A DNA stretch of 64,000 bases, taken from assembly GCA_963773625.1 (NCBI GenBank), contig CAVZCJ010000016.1, positions 248,001 through 312,000 on the forward strand, in the 5' to 3' direction. Each line of letters opens with the position of its first letter. Within the stretch, counting starts at the first letter, position 1. A model generated the notes under the pieces. That model saw nothing but the letters and a program-made list of their open reading frames with translations. It made no database searches and had not been told where the DNA came from. Shown here piece after piece: positions 35,508 to 44,394 of this stretch. This DNA is from DATARH01 sp963773625 (lineage in GTDB: Bacteria > Pseudomonadota > Alphaproteobacteria > ATCC43930 > CGMCC-115725). The position numbers and the translations under genes were made by a program.

Positions 35508-36184
35508 CTATGCGCCGCCGCGAAACCCCTTCGCGACGACATAGGTCTCCGCCGATTCGGCGCGGCTCGCCGCCGGCTTGGCGTGGCGCAATTCGGCGAA
35601 CGACTTCTTTAATCGCGGCCAGCAGCTCGCCCTCCGCGCCGCCCTGGAATACCTTGGCGACAAAGGCGCCGCCGGGCCTGAGCAGGGTCTGGGCGAGAGC
35701 GAAAGCATCCTCGGCCAGCGCGACGACGCGCAGATGGTCGGTCGCGGCGTGACCCGTCGCCGGCGCCGCCATGTCGAGAGCACGAGATCGGCCGTACCGC
35801 CGAGCGCGGCGCGGATCGCCGTCACGGTCGCGGCGTCGCGGAAATCGCCGTGGATCAGGGTCGCGCCTAGCAGCGAATCGGTCGGGCTCAGATCGACCCC
35901 GACGACTGACGCCGGTTGGCCCGACCACCGCCGCAGCGACCTGGCTCCAGCCGCCTGGCGCGCAGCCGAGATCGACGACGCGCATGCCGCGCGCCAGCAG
36001 GTGAAAGCGCTGGTTGAGCTGTTCCAGCTTGAAGGCGGCGCGCGAGCGGTAGCCGACGCGGTGCGCCTCGGCGACATAGGGGTCGTTGAGCTGGCGGGTC
36101 AGCCACTCGGTCGAGGACGGCTTGCGCCGCCGTGAACGGTGCGGCCGGACCGTCAGCCCGCCGCTCTTGCCGCGTGCGGGCCAT
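35508..36184 (-). CDS. rlmE: 23S rRNA (uridine-2'-O-)-methyltransferase RlmE, frameshifted
   Basis: About 225 residues across three frames: basic N-terminus, LTRQLNDPYVAEAHRVGYRS, RAAFKLEQLNQRFHLLARGM, then MRVVDLGCAPGGWSQVAAAV (SAM motif I), VVGVDLSPTDSLLGATLIHG, GDFRDAATVTAIRAALGGTA, and the end AETYVVAKGFRGGA. It methylates U2552 of 23S rRNA in assembled 50S subunits (family knowledge). Start overlaps the ppx/gppA stop (TGATG). Several indels separate the pieces, most likely sequence errors. Confidence 0.82.
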
Positions 36185-37260
36185 CAGACGGACGCGGCAG
36201 CCTGCATCAGATCGAACAGGATGCCTTCGCGAATACCGCGGTCGGCGACGCGCAACTGGCCGACCGGCCAGGTCGCGCAGATCGCATCGAGGATCGCGCA
36301 GCCGGAGAGCACGAGGTCGGCGCGCTCGCGGCCGACGCACGGGCTGGCGGCGCGGCCGGCGAGGTCGAGCCCCGCGAGGTGCCGTGACACCCTGTCGATC
36401 TGGTCGAAGGTGAGGGAGCTGCCGTCGACCATCGCCCGAATATAGCGCGGCAGCGCCAGGTGGATGCCGGCGAGGGTCGTCACCGTGCCCGAGCTGCCGA
36501 CCATCTGAACCCGGCGGCCCTCGACCTCGCGGCGGATACGGTGTTCGCGTTCGAACGGCGCCAACGCGGCCTCGGCCTCGGCGACCATTGCGCGGTAGAT
36601 CGCGTGCGACACCTCGACTCCGCCAAACCGCTCGGTGAAGGTGACGACCCCAAAGGGCAGCGAGATCGAGCCCAGGATCTCGGTCTTGGGCCGCACCGCC
36701 GCGACTCCGTTCGCGCCATGACGCAGCCAGACGATCTCGGTCGAGCCGCCGCCGATGTCGAAAACAATCGCGTAGGGGGCGCGCGGATGCAAAAGAGGCG
36801 CACAGCCGGAGACGACAAGTCGCGCCTCTTCGGCGGTCGAGATGATCTCGAGCTCGATGCCGATTTCGTCCTGCACCCTGGTAAGGAACTCGCGGCAATT
36901 GGCGGCACGCCGGCACGCTTCGGTGGCGACGCAGCGCGCCCCGGCGACGCGGCGGTGTGCGATCTTCGCGGCGCAAACGCGCAGCGCGTCAAGCGTGCGC
37001 GCCATCGCCGCTTCACAGAGCGCGCCGCTGGCTTCGAGGCCCTCACCGAGCCGGACGATCCGCGAAAATGCGTCGACGACGCGGAAACTCGTACCAGCGG
37101 GGCGGGCGATCAGCAGGCGGCAGTTATTGGTCCCGAGGTCAAGCGCAGCGAAAGTCGCCGAGGCCGGTCGCGCCGACGCTTCCGCCTTCAGCGACGCGGC
37201 GAGCGGAGCCGCTGCACCCGCCCCCGAAGGGTAGGTGTCTGCGCCACGATCAGTGGCCAC
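36184..37260 (-). CDS. ppx: Exopolyphosphatase / pppGpp phosphohydrolase family protein
   Basis: 358 residues from GTG 37260 (AAGGGAA upstream; a TTG further up is possible). ASKHA fold: TFAALDLGTNNCRLLIA (phosphate loop 1), VATEACRRAANCREFL, YAIVFDIGGGSTEIVWLRHG (phosphate loop 2), SSGTVTTLAGIHLALPRY. This single-domain form, followed by rlmE, is the usual alphaproteobacterial arrangement; it hydrolyses polyphosphate or pppGpp, and I cannot tell which. It is the first gene of a tightly spaced minus-strand block that continues with rlmE, guaB, rsmB and guaA. Confidence 0.85.
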   Translation of the reverse strand: MATDRGADTYPSGAGAAAPLAASLKAEASARPASATFAALDLGTNNCRLLIARPAGTSFRVVDAFSRIVRLGEGLEASGALCEAAMARTLDALRVCAAKIAHRRVAGARCVATEACRRAANCREFLTRVQDEIGIELEIISTAEEARLVVSGCAPLLHPRAPYAIVFDIGGGSTEIVWLRHGANGVAAVRPKTEILGSISLPFGVVTFTERFGGVEVSHAIYRAMVAEAEAALAPFEREHRIRREVEGRRVQMVGSSGTVTTLAGIHLALPRYIRAMVDGSSLTFDQIDRVSRHLAGLDLAGRAASPCVGRERADLVLSGCAILDAICATWPVGQLRVADRGIREGILFDLMQAAASV

Positions 37261-37400
37261 CGCGCGTCGTTCCCTTAAGCATCGCGTAATGTAGCACAAG
37301 CGCGCCCGACCGAAAGGCCGCGCCGGCCCGCTACCAAAGCTCGCCTGGGTATGATATCAGGGCCGCGCAGGCCCTCCGCTCGGCCACCCGCCGAAGCTGG

Positions 37401-37474
37401 TGGGGGATCGTCTAACGGTAGGACAGCGGACTCTGACTCCGCCAGTCTAGGTTCGAATCCTAGTCCCCCAGCCA
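37401..37474 (+). tRNA. tRNA-Gln (anticodon CTG)
   Basis: 74 nt with encoded CCA. Acceptor arms TGGGGGA/TCCCCCA, anticodon stem GCGGA/TCCGC around loop CTCTGAC (anticodon CTG), T-arm CTAGGTTCGAATCCTAG, then discriminator G and CCA. All arms pair fully. Confidence 0.95.
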
Positions 37475-37639
37475 AGCGTTTCATTCGTCCAGGGAGGGTT
37501 GGACAAAATAGCCCGCTCAGGGGAAGTCAGGTATCGATTCATTGAGCAGTGGGGTTGTCGCGCAATCGGGCGTGGGGCCAAGATCGTCCCCGATTGTTGC
37601 CGTTTTCGGCGTGATGATGGAGATAAATAGGTCCCTAAA

Positions 37640-39975
37640 TTGAGTATTCGGCACAATTCTGGTCTGATCTCCATTGTATTCACTGTGCCATTCATTTTAA
37701 CGCTAGCGTATTTTGTTCAGAAAGATGTCTACGATTGGCATTTTTTCGATACCGGGGTGACGGCGCCTTATAATCTGTTTCGTACCATCTTCGCTGTTTA
37801 TCTGTTCGGGGCTATTTGCGTTCCGGGAGTCGCAGCGCTATCGGCGATCGGGGGACCGGCGACGCTTGCTGGGCTTCCGCCAATGGCTCGGCTCGCCGGG
37901 TCGTTTTTTTGCGGCGCCGCCCTGTGGCATGGGCTGCTGCTGGTCCTCGGTCTTCTCGACCTCTACGTCTATCCAGTTGCCGCCGCCTTGGGAGTTGTGG
38001 CTGTTGTGCTGACCCCGGCCCTATTTGGGGCCGATCTTGTCTGAACTTCATACTCGTGCCCGCGGCGTGTTGCGAGCGCAGTCGCGGGCTGTCGCTTGGG
38101 GAACCAGGGCTCTCGGAATCGCCACCGTTCGCCGGGGCCTTTTTGCTATTAGCCGTCAAGGGATTGTTTCCTGCTGGCGGGCACGATTATTTCAATCACT
38201 ACCATGGATATTATGAAGCCGTCCTAAGAAATCACGGCATCTGGCCAAACGATGTTTGGTTTCAATTTTTTTACTCGAAAGGCATGGGTCTGTTCTTTTT
38301 GGGGATGTCGCTGACCGATCCCTTGGCGCCGTCAATCGTCACCTACTCCTTCGCCATTGGCACTGCGATAGTTCTGTTTTTGTTGATTGACCGGATGTCG
38401 CCAGCAGCAAGTTTTTGGCCTTGGGTGTCGGTTGTCGCCTATTTCGTATTTTACACCTACACCCCCGGCATTGGCGTTTATTCAACCTACGGCGGCTGGG
38501 GGGACTTTCAGAAGCCGCATGAAATCGATGCGGCGTTCGTGGTTGCATTCGTGTGGTTGTGTGTTGAGTTGCGAGCTGCGAGCGAGGTTGAGCGGCGGCT
38601 TTGGTTTTTCGCCGCGGCGAGTTGCATTTTCATCGTGTCGTTCGTCGAATTGGTGAGTGTGCTCGTCCTCGGCCTGTTCACAACAGTATTGATGGCGAGT
38701 GCCTTGATCCGCCGCCGTTGGGGCGAGGCCAAATCATTATTCGCATTGGCTTTCGTGGGCGGGTGCGGATTTGCCGTTGCTCTTGTCCTTAACTACGTGC
38801 TCACCGGTCTACCGAGTGACCAATTTATCGGCGACACGTGGCCGTGGGCCGATGTCAGAAAGCTCAATGGTTGGGGAGTCTTGCCTTGGCTTTCGGTCTT
38901 GATGCTCGGGTTAAGAGTAATGAAGATCGCAAGCGCCAATTATTATTCAGGAGATTGGCAGTTTTTGGAATTTTATCGGGACATAATTCACATCGACTGG
39001 CTTAGGCCTTTGCTTCCCAATTTGTCGATATTTAGTGCGCTGCTCGGCAGTGCGGTATTCTATCGGGCGCGGCGGATGCAAACCGAACAAGACATCGCGC
39101 CCCTCACGCTATCGCTCGTCCTTCTCGCCGTCGTGGCCGTGGCGGCGGCAAGCGCCGGCAAAAGCCAGCCACTCTCTTTCTATCGCTATAGTTCGTTCTG
39201 TCTGCCGGTTGTCCTCGGCCTTATCGGTTGCGGCTGGCTCTACATTGGCGCGCCGATCCGCATCCGCTGGTTGAATAGTGCGATAAGATATGTTCTGCCC
39301 GTAGCCCTTCTGGCGATTGCGCTGAGCCAATTTTGGCTCGATCAACGCCGTGCGTTGAAGCAGGTTATTCCAAATGCTTTCGCCTTTGCCAAAGGATCGA
39401 TCAGCATCCGTCAAGCCTACGGGGATCAACAGGGTTGGCCCGGGCGCTTCCCTTGGGGCGGCATCTTTCCTGGTACCATCGGCGCTTGGAAAACCGCCGG
39501 TCCGGACGTCCGAATCTGGTCGATGCATCCCTTTGCCTACTGCATGTTGCCGCATTGCCGATTTGAAACGTTCCAATCGTATATCCTCTCGCCGCACTTG
39601 TTGGACATGTTGGTCGGCCCAGCCGAGGAAACCCGTGACGTTCTTCAGCGAGAAGGTCTCGACTATTTTTTTTACACGACTGAAATGAAAATGTGCGACG
39701 TCCTCCCGTTGACCAAGCCGTTCGCGCCCGGTGAGATCGCCAACTATCTTGGAACTAAGTGGACCGACGGGAGATCGTACCTTCTGACCTGGCTTGGGCC
39801 GGGAGTGAGCAAGCTGACCCCAGAGTGGGTCGCGCAATACAAAGCAGCCGTTGATGGCGAGCAAGATTGCCTCCGCTTCCTTCCACTTGAGTCGATGCTC
39901 AGCCTACGGGAGCAATTGCGCGGTGGCGCCCACTGGGGTCGTGACTTGAGGCTTCCGGGCTTCACCTCAAACTGA
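37640..39975 (+). CDS. Large polytopic membrane protein of unknown function (two frameshifts)
   Basis: About 775 residues when two shifts (near 38040 and 38125) are mended. Roughly a dozen hydrophobic spans, for example ISIVFTVPFILTLAYFV, AGAFLLLAVKGLFPAGG, LFALAFVGGCGFAVALVLNY and LPVALLAIALSQFWL, followed by a soluble C-terminal domain (about 190 residues) with GGIFPGTIGAWKTAGPDVRI and YFFYTTEMKMCDVLPL. The layout, with a motif GGHDYFNHYHGYYEAVLRNH after the first spans, recalls membrane glycosyltransferases of the GT-C type, but I cannot assign a family. The DNA is noticeably richer in A and T than its neighbours, suggesting acquisition. It stands alone downstream of the tRNA; the TTG start is uncertain. 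Confidence 0.6.
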
Positions 39976-40071
39976 GGCCAGCCCTCTGCAAGACTACCGG
40001 GCGTTGCGGGGAGTCCGCTGTCCCGAGTTTATATCGCTCATTCATTTGAACGAAATCGCGCCTTCTCAACT

Positions 40072-40085
40072 TTGACTCAGGTCAA
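40072..40085 (+). promoter_or_regulatory. FNR/FixK-like box upstream of a winged-helix gene
   Basis: TTGAC-TCAG-GTCAA, a perfect palindrome of the FNR/FixK type, 58 bp before the chosen GTG. A second shared motif, ATTCATTTGAACGAAAT, lies 32 bp upstream (40040-40056). Confidence 0.55.
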
Positions 40086-40143
40086 CGCTGATGTCTTGTC
40101 CCCGCTCCTAAGTGAGGGGAGTAATTCCCGCAGGAGCGCGCCC

Positions 40144-40710
40144 GTGACCTCCACTATTGCCGCATATTCCGAAGCCGCGATCGCCAGACCGGCTTTCCGA
40201 GCGCGGTTTGAGACGAGCGACCTGGTGACACGTCTGCGGCTGGTTTCTCTGCTGCAGCCGATGTCGCTTCACGCCGAGGAGGTCACAGCGCTCGCTTTCG
40301 AGGCGGCGGCGGAGATTGAACGCCTTCGCGGGGGTGAGATGCTCGAGATCGAGCACGCCGACACGACGGCAATTGATTGGCAGCGCCAGGAGGTTGTCCG
40401 CAACGGCGCGCGCGTTCCGCTCACCGGGTGCGAGTGGCTGATATTTTCCCGACTGGTCAAAAGCGCGGGGAAGCTCGTCACGAGAGGCGAATTGCTCGAC
40501 GAAATATATTGGTGTGACCCGAGCGGCGGCGCCGGGCCGAAGATGATCGATGTCTACGTTTGTAGGCTCCGGAAGAAATCTCCCTGGCCGATCACGGCCG
40601 TACGGGGCCGCGGTTATGTGATCGATGGTTGCCGGTTCGAAAGACCGCCGGTCCCGCTGCCGAGAGCCGTCGCTGGGGTGACGCGCGAGCGCCTAATGGC
40701 GGGGCGTTGA
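40144..40710 (+). CDS. OmpR-type winged-helix DNA-binding protein without a receiver
   Basis: 188 residues from GTG 40144 (AGGAG 9 bp upstream). The frame is open back to a TTG at 40072, but that codon overlaps the FNR-like box and has no RBS. N-terminal half is helical (RLRLVSLLQPMSLHAEEVTA), with no phosphorylatable receiver. The C-terminal half is a Trans_reg_C domain: IDWQRQEVVRNGARVPLTGC, EWLIFSRLVKSAGKLVTRGE, IDVYVCRLRKKSPWPITAVR, GRGYVI. A likely transcription factor for the adjacent signalling genes, itself under redox control if the box is real. Confidence 0.75.
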   Translation: MTSTIAAYSEAAIARPAFRARFETSDLVTRLRLVSLLQPMSLHAEEVTALAFEAAAEIERLRGGEMLEIEHADTTAIDWQRQEVVRNGARVPLTGCEWLIFSRLVKSAGKLVTRGELLDEIYWCDPSGGAGPKMIDVYVCRLRKKSPWPITAVRGRGYVIDGCRFERPPVPLPRAVAGVTRERLMAGR

Positions 40711-40774
40711 AGAAGCCTCGAGCATACCGGAGCATCGCGCGAGACGTGGAAGCTATTGGTATTTTTGCCTCCGC

Positions 40775-41154
40775 TTAGAGTCGCTCGAACTCCACCGTTA
40801 CCTTCTTGGTCAATGTCTCGGCGGTAAACGGATTGAGAAGCTCGGTGGCCCCTCGATCGGAAAGGGCAAAATTGTCCGGCCCGGCTCCGCCGGTCATGTA
40901 GATGATTCTCAAATCGTGGCGCTGCGTCGCGCGCTCGCACCGATTGAGTCGCCGTGCGGCGTGCCTGCCGGCATCTCGAGATCGGTAAGCATCAGGGAAA
41001 TCGCATTGCTGCTCTCGATTGCCTGCATTGCATCGCAGAAACCTTGCGCTGCCGTGACCGCGAAGCCCGCGCTTTCCAGCATGCGGACGACGGTTCGCTG
41101 GAACTGCGCATTGTCTTCAACGACCAGGATATGCCGGCTACTTTGCGCTTGCAT
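40775..41154 (-). CDS. Stand-alone CheY-like receiver (one frameshift)
   Basis: About 126 residues: RHILVVEDNAQFQRTVVRML (acidic pair), SLMLTDLEMPAGTPHGDSIG (phospho-acceptor Asp), then after a shift near 40925 LRIIYMTGGAGPDNF, LLNPFTAETLTKKVTVEFER. The Thr and Lys of the receiver switch (MTGG, TKK) are present. The native frame closes early at 40909. It overlaps the end of the LuxR-type gene by 17 bp, so the two are cotranscribed. No output domain, so it probably signals by protein contact. Confidence 0.7.
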
Positions 41155-42301
41155 GATGAATGGGCGGGAGGGCTTCGGCTGCTTCGATGTTCTGAGGGTG
41201 GACAACCGGAATATTGGCGATCAGGCGCACCAGGTCCGACTGCCGCTCGACGTCGCATTTTTTCAAGATCGCACTAAGCTGGGTGCGCAGGGTGGTGATC
41301 TGCACCCCGAAATCCGCGACGATCTCTTTCATCCTTCTGCCGCGCACCAGCGCCAGGGCGAGACGGCTTTCCGCCGGCGATAGCCCAAAAAGCTCGGCCA
41401 GTTCACTTTCGGAGACCAGCCTCTCGCGGGGAGTGGAGACCAAGATCAGCGCCAACGGCATGTCGCCCCAGGCGTGTCCGGCGCCGACCGGCGCCACCCG
41501 GACGATGAGCGCGGGACGCCCGCCGTCCCGAACGACCAGCATGCACCCGCCGGATCGTGCTTTTCCTCGCGTGGTGGCATTGGCGATCAGCGAGGTGAGC
41601 TTTGACGTCTCGAAGTTGCGGCGCGCGCAAATCTGGCCCTCATGGATGGTCAGGGCGTCGCCGGTTCGCAGTATCTGTTCCCCGATCCTATTCGCCTCGA
41701 TCACCTGGCCGCCAGCGTCCGTGAAGATTGCTCCCGCGTCGAGATCCGCAAGTCGGCCAAACCCGATCGGCGTCCGATAACCGGCTTCCATCAGTCCCAG
41801 ATTGAGTCTCGCCGCACTATGGAGCGGACTGATGAGCGCTTCCAGTGCCTGCGGATTTCGGGGAAACGGGCCGGTGTCGCCGGTGGCGCGGTGAAGCCCG
41901 ACGATGACCGCGTGCGACAGGGTTTCGGCAAATTTGCTTCCGATATGATCGCAGCTACCATTCTTCAGAACGTAGTCGTTATACCACTCGTCGTGGCGCA
42001 GCATCGCTGGTGGAAGATGCTCGGAAAGCCGAAGAAGGTTGCCCGGCGCAGCTTGTTCCTGAAGCGGCCGAATCCGGTCGATCCTGGCGTAATACGTCAG
42101 GTAATCCGCCCGGCTACCGGTGAAACTACCCCACCGCGCCACGGCGCTGACCTGACCGGTGAGCTTGTTGACGAGAAGATACGAGGCGGTGGACACGCCG
42201 ACGTGTTCGGCGATGGCTTGCAGGGCGCGATCGGTCAAAGAACTGTCGAGCACCGCGCTGAAAATGTGCTCGACCGTCTCGTTATGCTCGCGATCTAGCA
42301 T
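41138..42301 (-). CDS. LuxR-family transcriptional regulator with N-terminal sensor region
   Basis: 387 residues. The last 65 form a LuxR/GerE helix-turn-helix: LFGLSPAESRLALALVRGRR, MKEIVADFGVQITTLRTQLS, AILKKCDVERQSDLVRLI. The N-terminal 300 residues contain helical and PAS-like parts (AIFTDAGGQVIEANRIGEQI) of the kind often seen in alphaproteobacterial LuxR proteins with unknown ligand. It is divergent from the PAS kinase operon across 360 bp that carries an FNR-like box. Confidence 0.83.
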   Translation of the reverse strand: MLDREHNETVEHIFSAVLDSSLTDRALQAIAEHVGVSTASYLLVNKLTGQVSAVARWGSFTGSRADYLTYYARIDRIRPLQEQAAPGNLLRLSEHLPPAMLRHDEWYNDYVLKNGSCDHIGSKFAETLSHAVIVGLHRATGDTGPFPRNPQALEALISPLHSAARLNLGLMEAGYRTPIGFGRLADLDAGAIFTDAGGQVIEANRIGEQILRTGDALTIHEGQICARRNFETSKLTSLIANATTRGKARSGGCMLVVRDGGRPALIVRVAPVGAGHAWGDMPLALILVSTPRERLVSESELAELFGLSPAESRLALALVRGRRMKEIVADFGVQITTLRTQLSAILKKCDVERQSDLVRLIANIPVVHPQNIEAAEALPPIHHASAK

Positions 42302-42344
42302 CGAGGGTCGCGTCTACAGGTTGAATTCAGGCGCATCCTTGTCA

Positions 42345-42557
42345 TCACGAAAATGGATTCTCCAATTTGTCACAAGAATCAAATGATTTGTAATCGTCAT
42401 CATCCATTTGAAGGATCGACTGTCCGTATAGGTCTCCGATCAATAACGGGGGATCATACGGAGGTAGGCAAATCACGATTCGTTTATTTAGATTAATACG
42501 GCCATCCAACATTATGGATTTATCTGACATTCGATAGATATGGACCGGCAGAATCAT
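42345..42557 (-). CDS. Doubtful small ORF in the LuxR-kinase intergenic region
   Basis: 70 codons, AT-rich: MILPVHIYRMSDKSIMLDGR, INLNKRIVICLPPYDPPLLI, then an acidic end. No RBS is visible, and the ORF starts 35 bp from the FNR-like box, on the opposite strand. It could be a small real protein, but the region may simply be regulatory DNA of low GC. Confidence 0.3.
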   Translation of the reverse strand: MILPVHIYRMSDKSIMLDGRINLNKRIVICLPPYDPPLLIGDLYGQSILQMDDDDYKSFDSCDKLENPFS

Positions 42558-42591
42558 TCATTCGTTCGGATGAATGATGCTACGTTCTTGT

Positions 42592-42605
42592 TTGACCTAA
42601 ATCAA
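42592..42605 (+). promoter_or_regulatory. FNR/FixK-like box upstream of the PAS kinase operon
   Basis: TTGAC-CTAA-ATCAA, identical in all 14 bases to the box before the Flp pilin gene. It lies 56 bp before the GTG start of the kinase. An ATTCATTCGTTCGGATGAAT inverted repeat stands 36 bp upstream. Confidence 0.6.
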
Positions 42606-42660
42606 GCTGAGTGTTCCTCCCCCTGTCAATATGCCAGGGACGATTGATGAGGAGCACTTG

Positions 42661-43930
42661 GTGTCCCCCAGCACTGTATCTGCTGACTTGGTGGCGGCGA
42701 GGCGGGCCGCGCGGGTCAAGGTCGGCACGAACTCGGATCGCCGCGCTCGACGCCGGCCCGGGGCGGCGCGGCGAAGAGCGAGAGTGGGACCTTTACCAAG
42801 CTCGGTTTCGTGCGCTCGTCCGCGCCGTCGCGGACGGCGTGTGGATAGCCGATACGCGGGGCAAGATCGTTCAAGAGATCCCGGGGTGGCGCGCCTTTAC
42901 CGGGCAGAGCCTGGCCCAAATGCGCGGTGATGGCTGGAACGCGGCGCTGCATCCGGACGATCGCCGGCGCGTGCTCGAAACGTGGATGCAAGCAGTTCGG
43001 GTCGCGGCACCCTTCGAAACCGAGTACCGGCTCAAGCGACGCGATGGAGTGTACCGGAACGTCTGGGCGCACGGCGTGCCGGTATTGGCCCCCGATGGCA
43101 AAGTCCGCGAGTGGCTTGGTATTTGGTCCGACATCACCGCCCGCAAGCAGCACGATGAAGAATTGCGCAAGTACCGCGACGGTCTTGAGCGGCTCGTCGC
43201 CGCACGCACCGCCAATTTCGCCGCGTTAACCGGCCAGCTCGCGGCGACGATCGAGGAACTCGAGGCGTTTGCCTATTCGATCTCGCACGATCTGCGGGCT
43301 CCGCTCAGGACCATCGACGGGTTCTCACGCATCTTGCTCGATGACTATGCCGACAAGCTCGACGGCGAAGGCCAGCGCCTGCTCAAGGTGGTACGCGACG
43401 GCACCGTGACAATGGGCCGGCTGATTGACGACATCCTGCGCCTCTCGCGCGCCGGCCGCTTGGAAATGAAGTCAGGGCCGGTTGACATGGTCGAGCTGGT
43501 CAGCGGTGTGCTCGCCACCGAATTGGCGTCGGCCACCACCGGGCGCGAGTTGGCGTTCAATATCGGGACCCTGCCGGAAGCGCATGGCGATGCGGCCCTG
43601 TTGCGGCATGTCTGGCTGAACCTGCTCGACAACGCGATCAAGTTCACCGCGCCAAAACCCCGCGCCCGGATCGAGATCGGCGCGACCGCCGGCGACGGCG
43701 AGACGGTCTACTTCGTCCGTGATACCGGGGTCGGCTTCGACATGCGCTACGCCAACAAGTTGTTCGGCACGTTCCAGCGGCTGCATGCCGGCGAATTCGC
43801 CGGCACCGGGGTCGGCCTTGCCATCGTCAAACGCATTGTGACGCGGCACGGCGGCCGGGTCTGGGCGGAGAGCAAGGTTGGCGAAGGCGCGACGTTCTTC
43901 TTCGCGCTGCCGACGAAGGAATCGACTTGA
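42661..43930 (+). CDS. PAS-domain sensor histidine kinase
   Basis: About 422 residues. GTG 42661 has GAGGAG upstream but needs a one-base shift near 42760 to join the main frame (an alternative start inside the main frame has no RBS). PAS domain: VADGVWIADTRGKIVQEIPG to WLGIWSDITARKQ. Then a coiled linker, HisKA ELEAFAYSISHDLRAPLRTI (phospho-acceptor His) and HATPase_c: VWLNLLDNAIKFTAPKPRAR (N box), VYFVRDTGVGFDM (G1), GTGVGLAIVKRIVTRHGGRV (G2). No membrane span, so it senses a cytosolic signal. Similar to phytochrome-like kinases that partner Rcp1-type regulators. Overlaps the next gene. Confidence 0.85.
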
Positions 43931-44394
43931 TGGCCGACAACTACGAACACGCGGAACTGCTGCTGGTCGACGACAGCGAAACCGATGCCGAACTGTGCAT
44001 CAGGACGATGAAGGAGCATCGCCTCGCCAACAACATCGTTTGGGTGAAGGATGGTGAGGAGGCGCTCGATTTCCTGTTCGGCCGAGGCACGTTCGCTGGG
44101 CGTAACCCCACCCACCCGCCAAAGGTGGTGCTGCTCGATCTGCGGCTGCCAAAAATCGATGGGCTGGAGGTGCTGGAGAAGGTTAGAGCCGACGATCGAC
44201 TCAAAACCGTCCCGGTCGTCGTCCTCACCTCGTCCAAGGAAGAGCACGACGTTGTCGAAAGCTACCGGCGGGGCGCCAACGGTTTTGTCAGCAAGCCGGT
44301 CGAGTTCAACGAATTCTCCGACGTGGTGACCAAGCTCGGCCTCTACTGGCTGTTCGTCAACAAGCCCCCGGCCCCGGCACTTCAAGTGATTTAG
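43930..44394 (+). CDS. Rcp1-like response regulator
   Basis: 154 residues, single receiver domain: AELLLVDDSETDAELCIRTM (acidic pocket), NNIVWVKDGEEALDFLFGRG, KVVLLDLRLPKIDGLEVLEK (phospho-Asp), VVVLTSSKEEHDVVESYRRG (switch Thr/Ser), GFVSKPVEFNEFSDVV (Lys). The EALDFLFGRG loop is typical of Rcp1-type regulators partnered with PAS or phytochrome kinases. It overlaps the kinase stop by one base (TGATG) and directly precedes the HD-GYP gene, so a phosphorelay between the three proteins is likely. Confidence 0.9.
   Translation: MADNYEHAELLLVDDSETDAELCIRTMKEHRLANNIVWVKDGEEALDFLFGRGTFAGRNPTHPPKVVLLDLRLPKIDGLEVLEKVRADDRLKTVPVVVLTSSKEEHDVVESYRRGANGFVSKPVEFNEFSDVVTKLGLYWLFVNKPPAPALQVI

Noticed and set aside
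37401..37474. tRNA-Gln as an integration site for the AT-richer membrane-protein gene
   Set aside because: I found no second copy of the tRNA 3' end and no integrase downstream.
40072..40143. Extended N-terminus (TTG start) for the winged-helix protein
   Set aside because: The TTG is the first base triplet of the FNR-like palindrome and has no RBS, while GTG 40144 has AGGAG.
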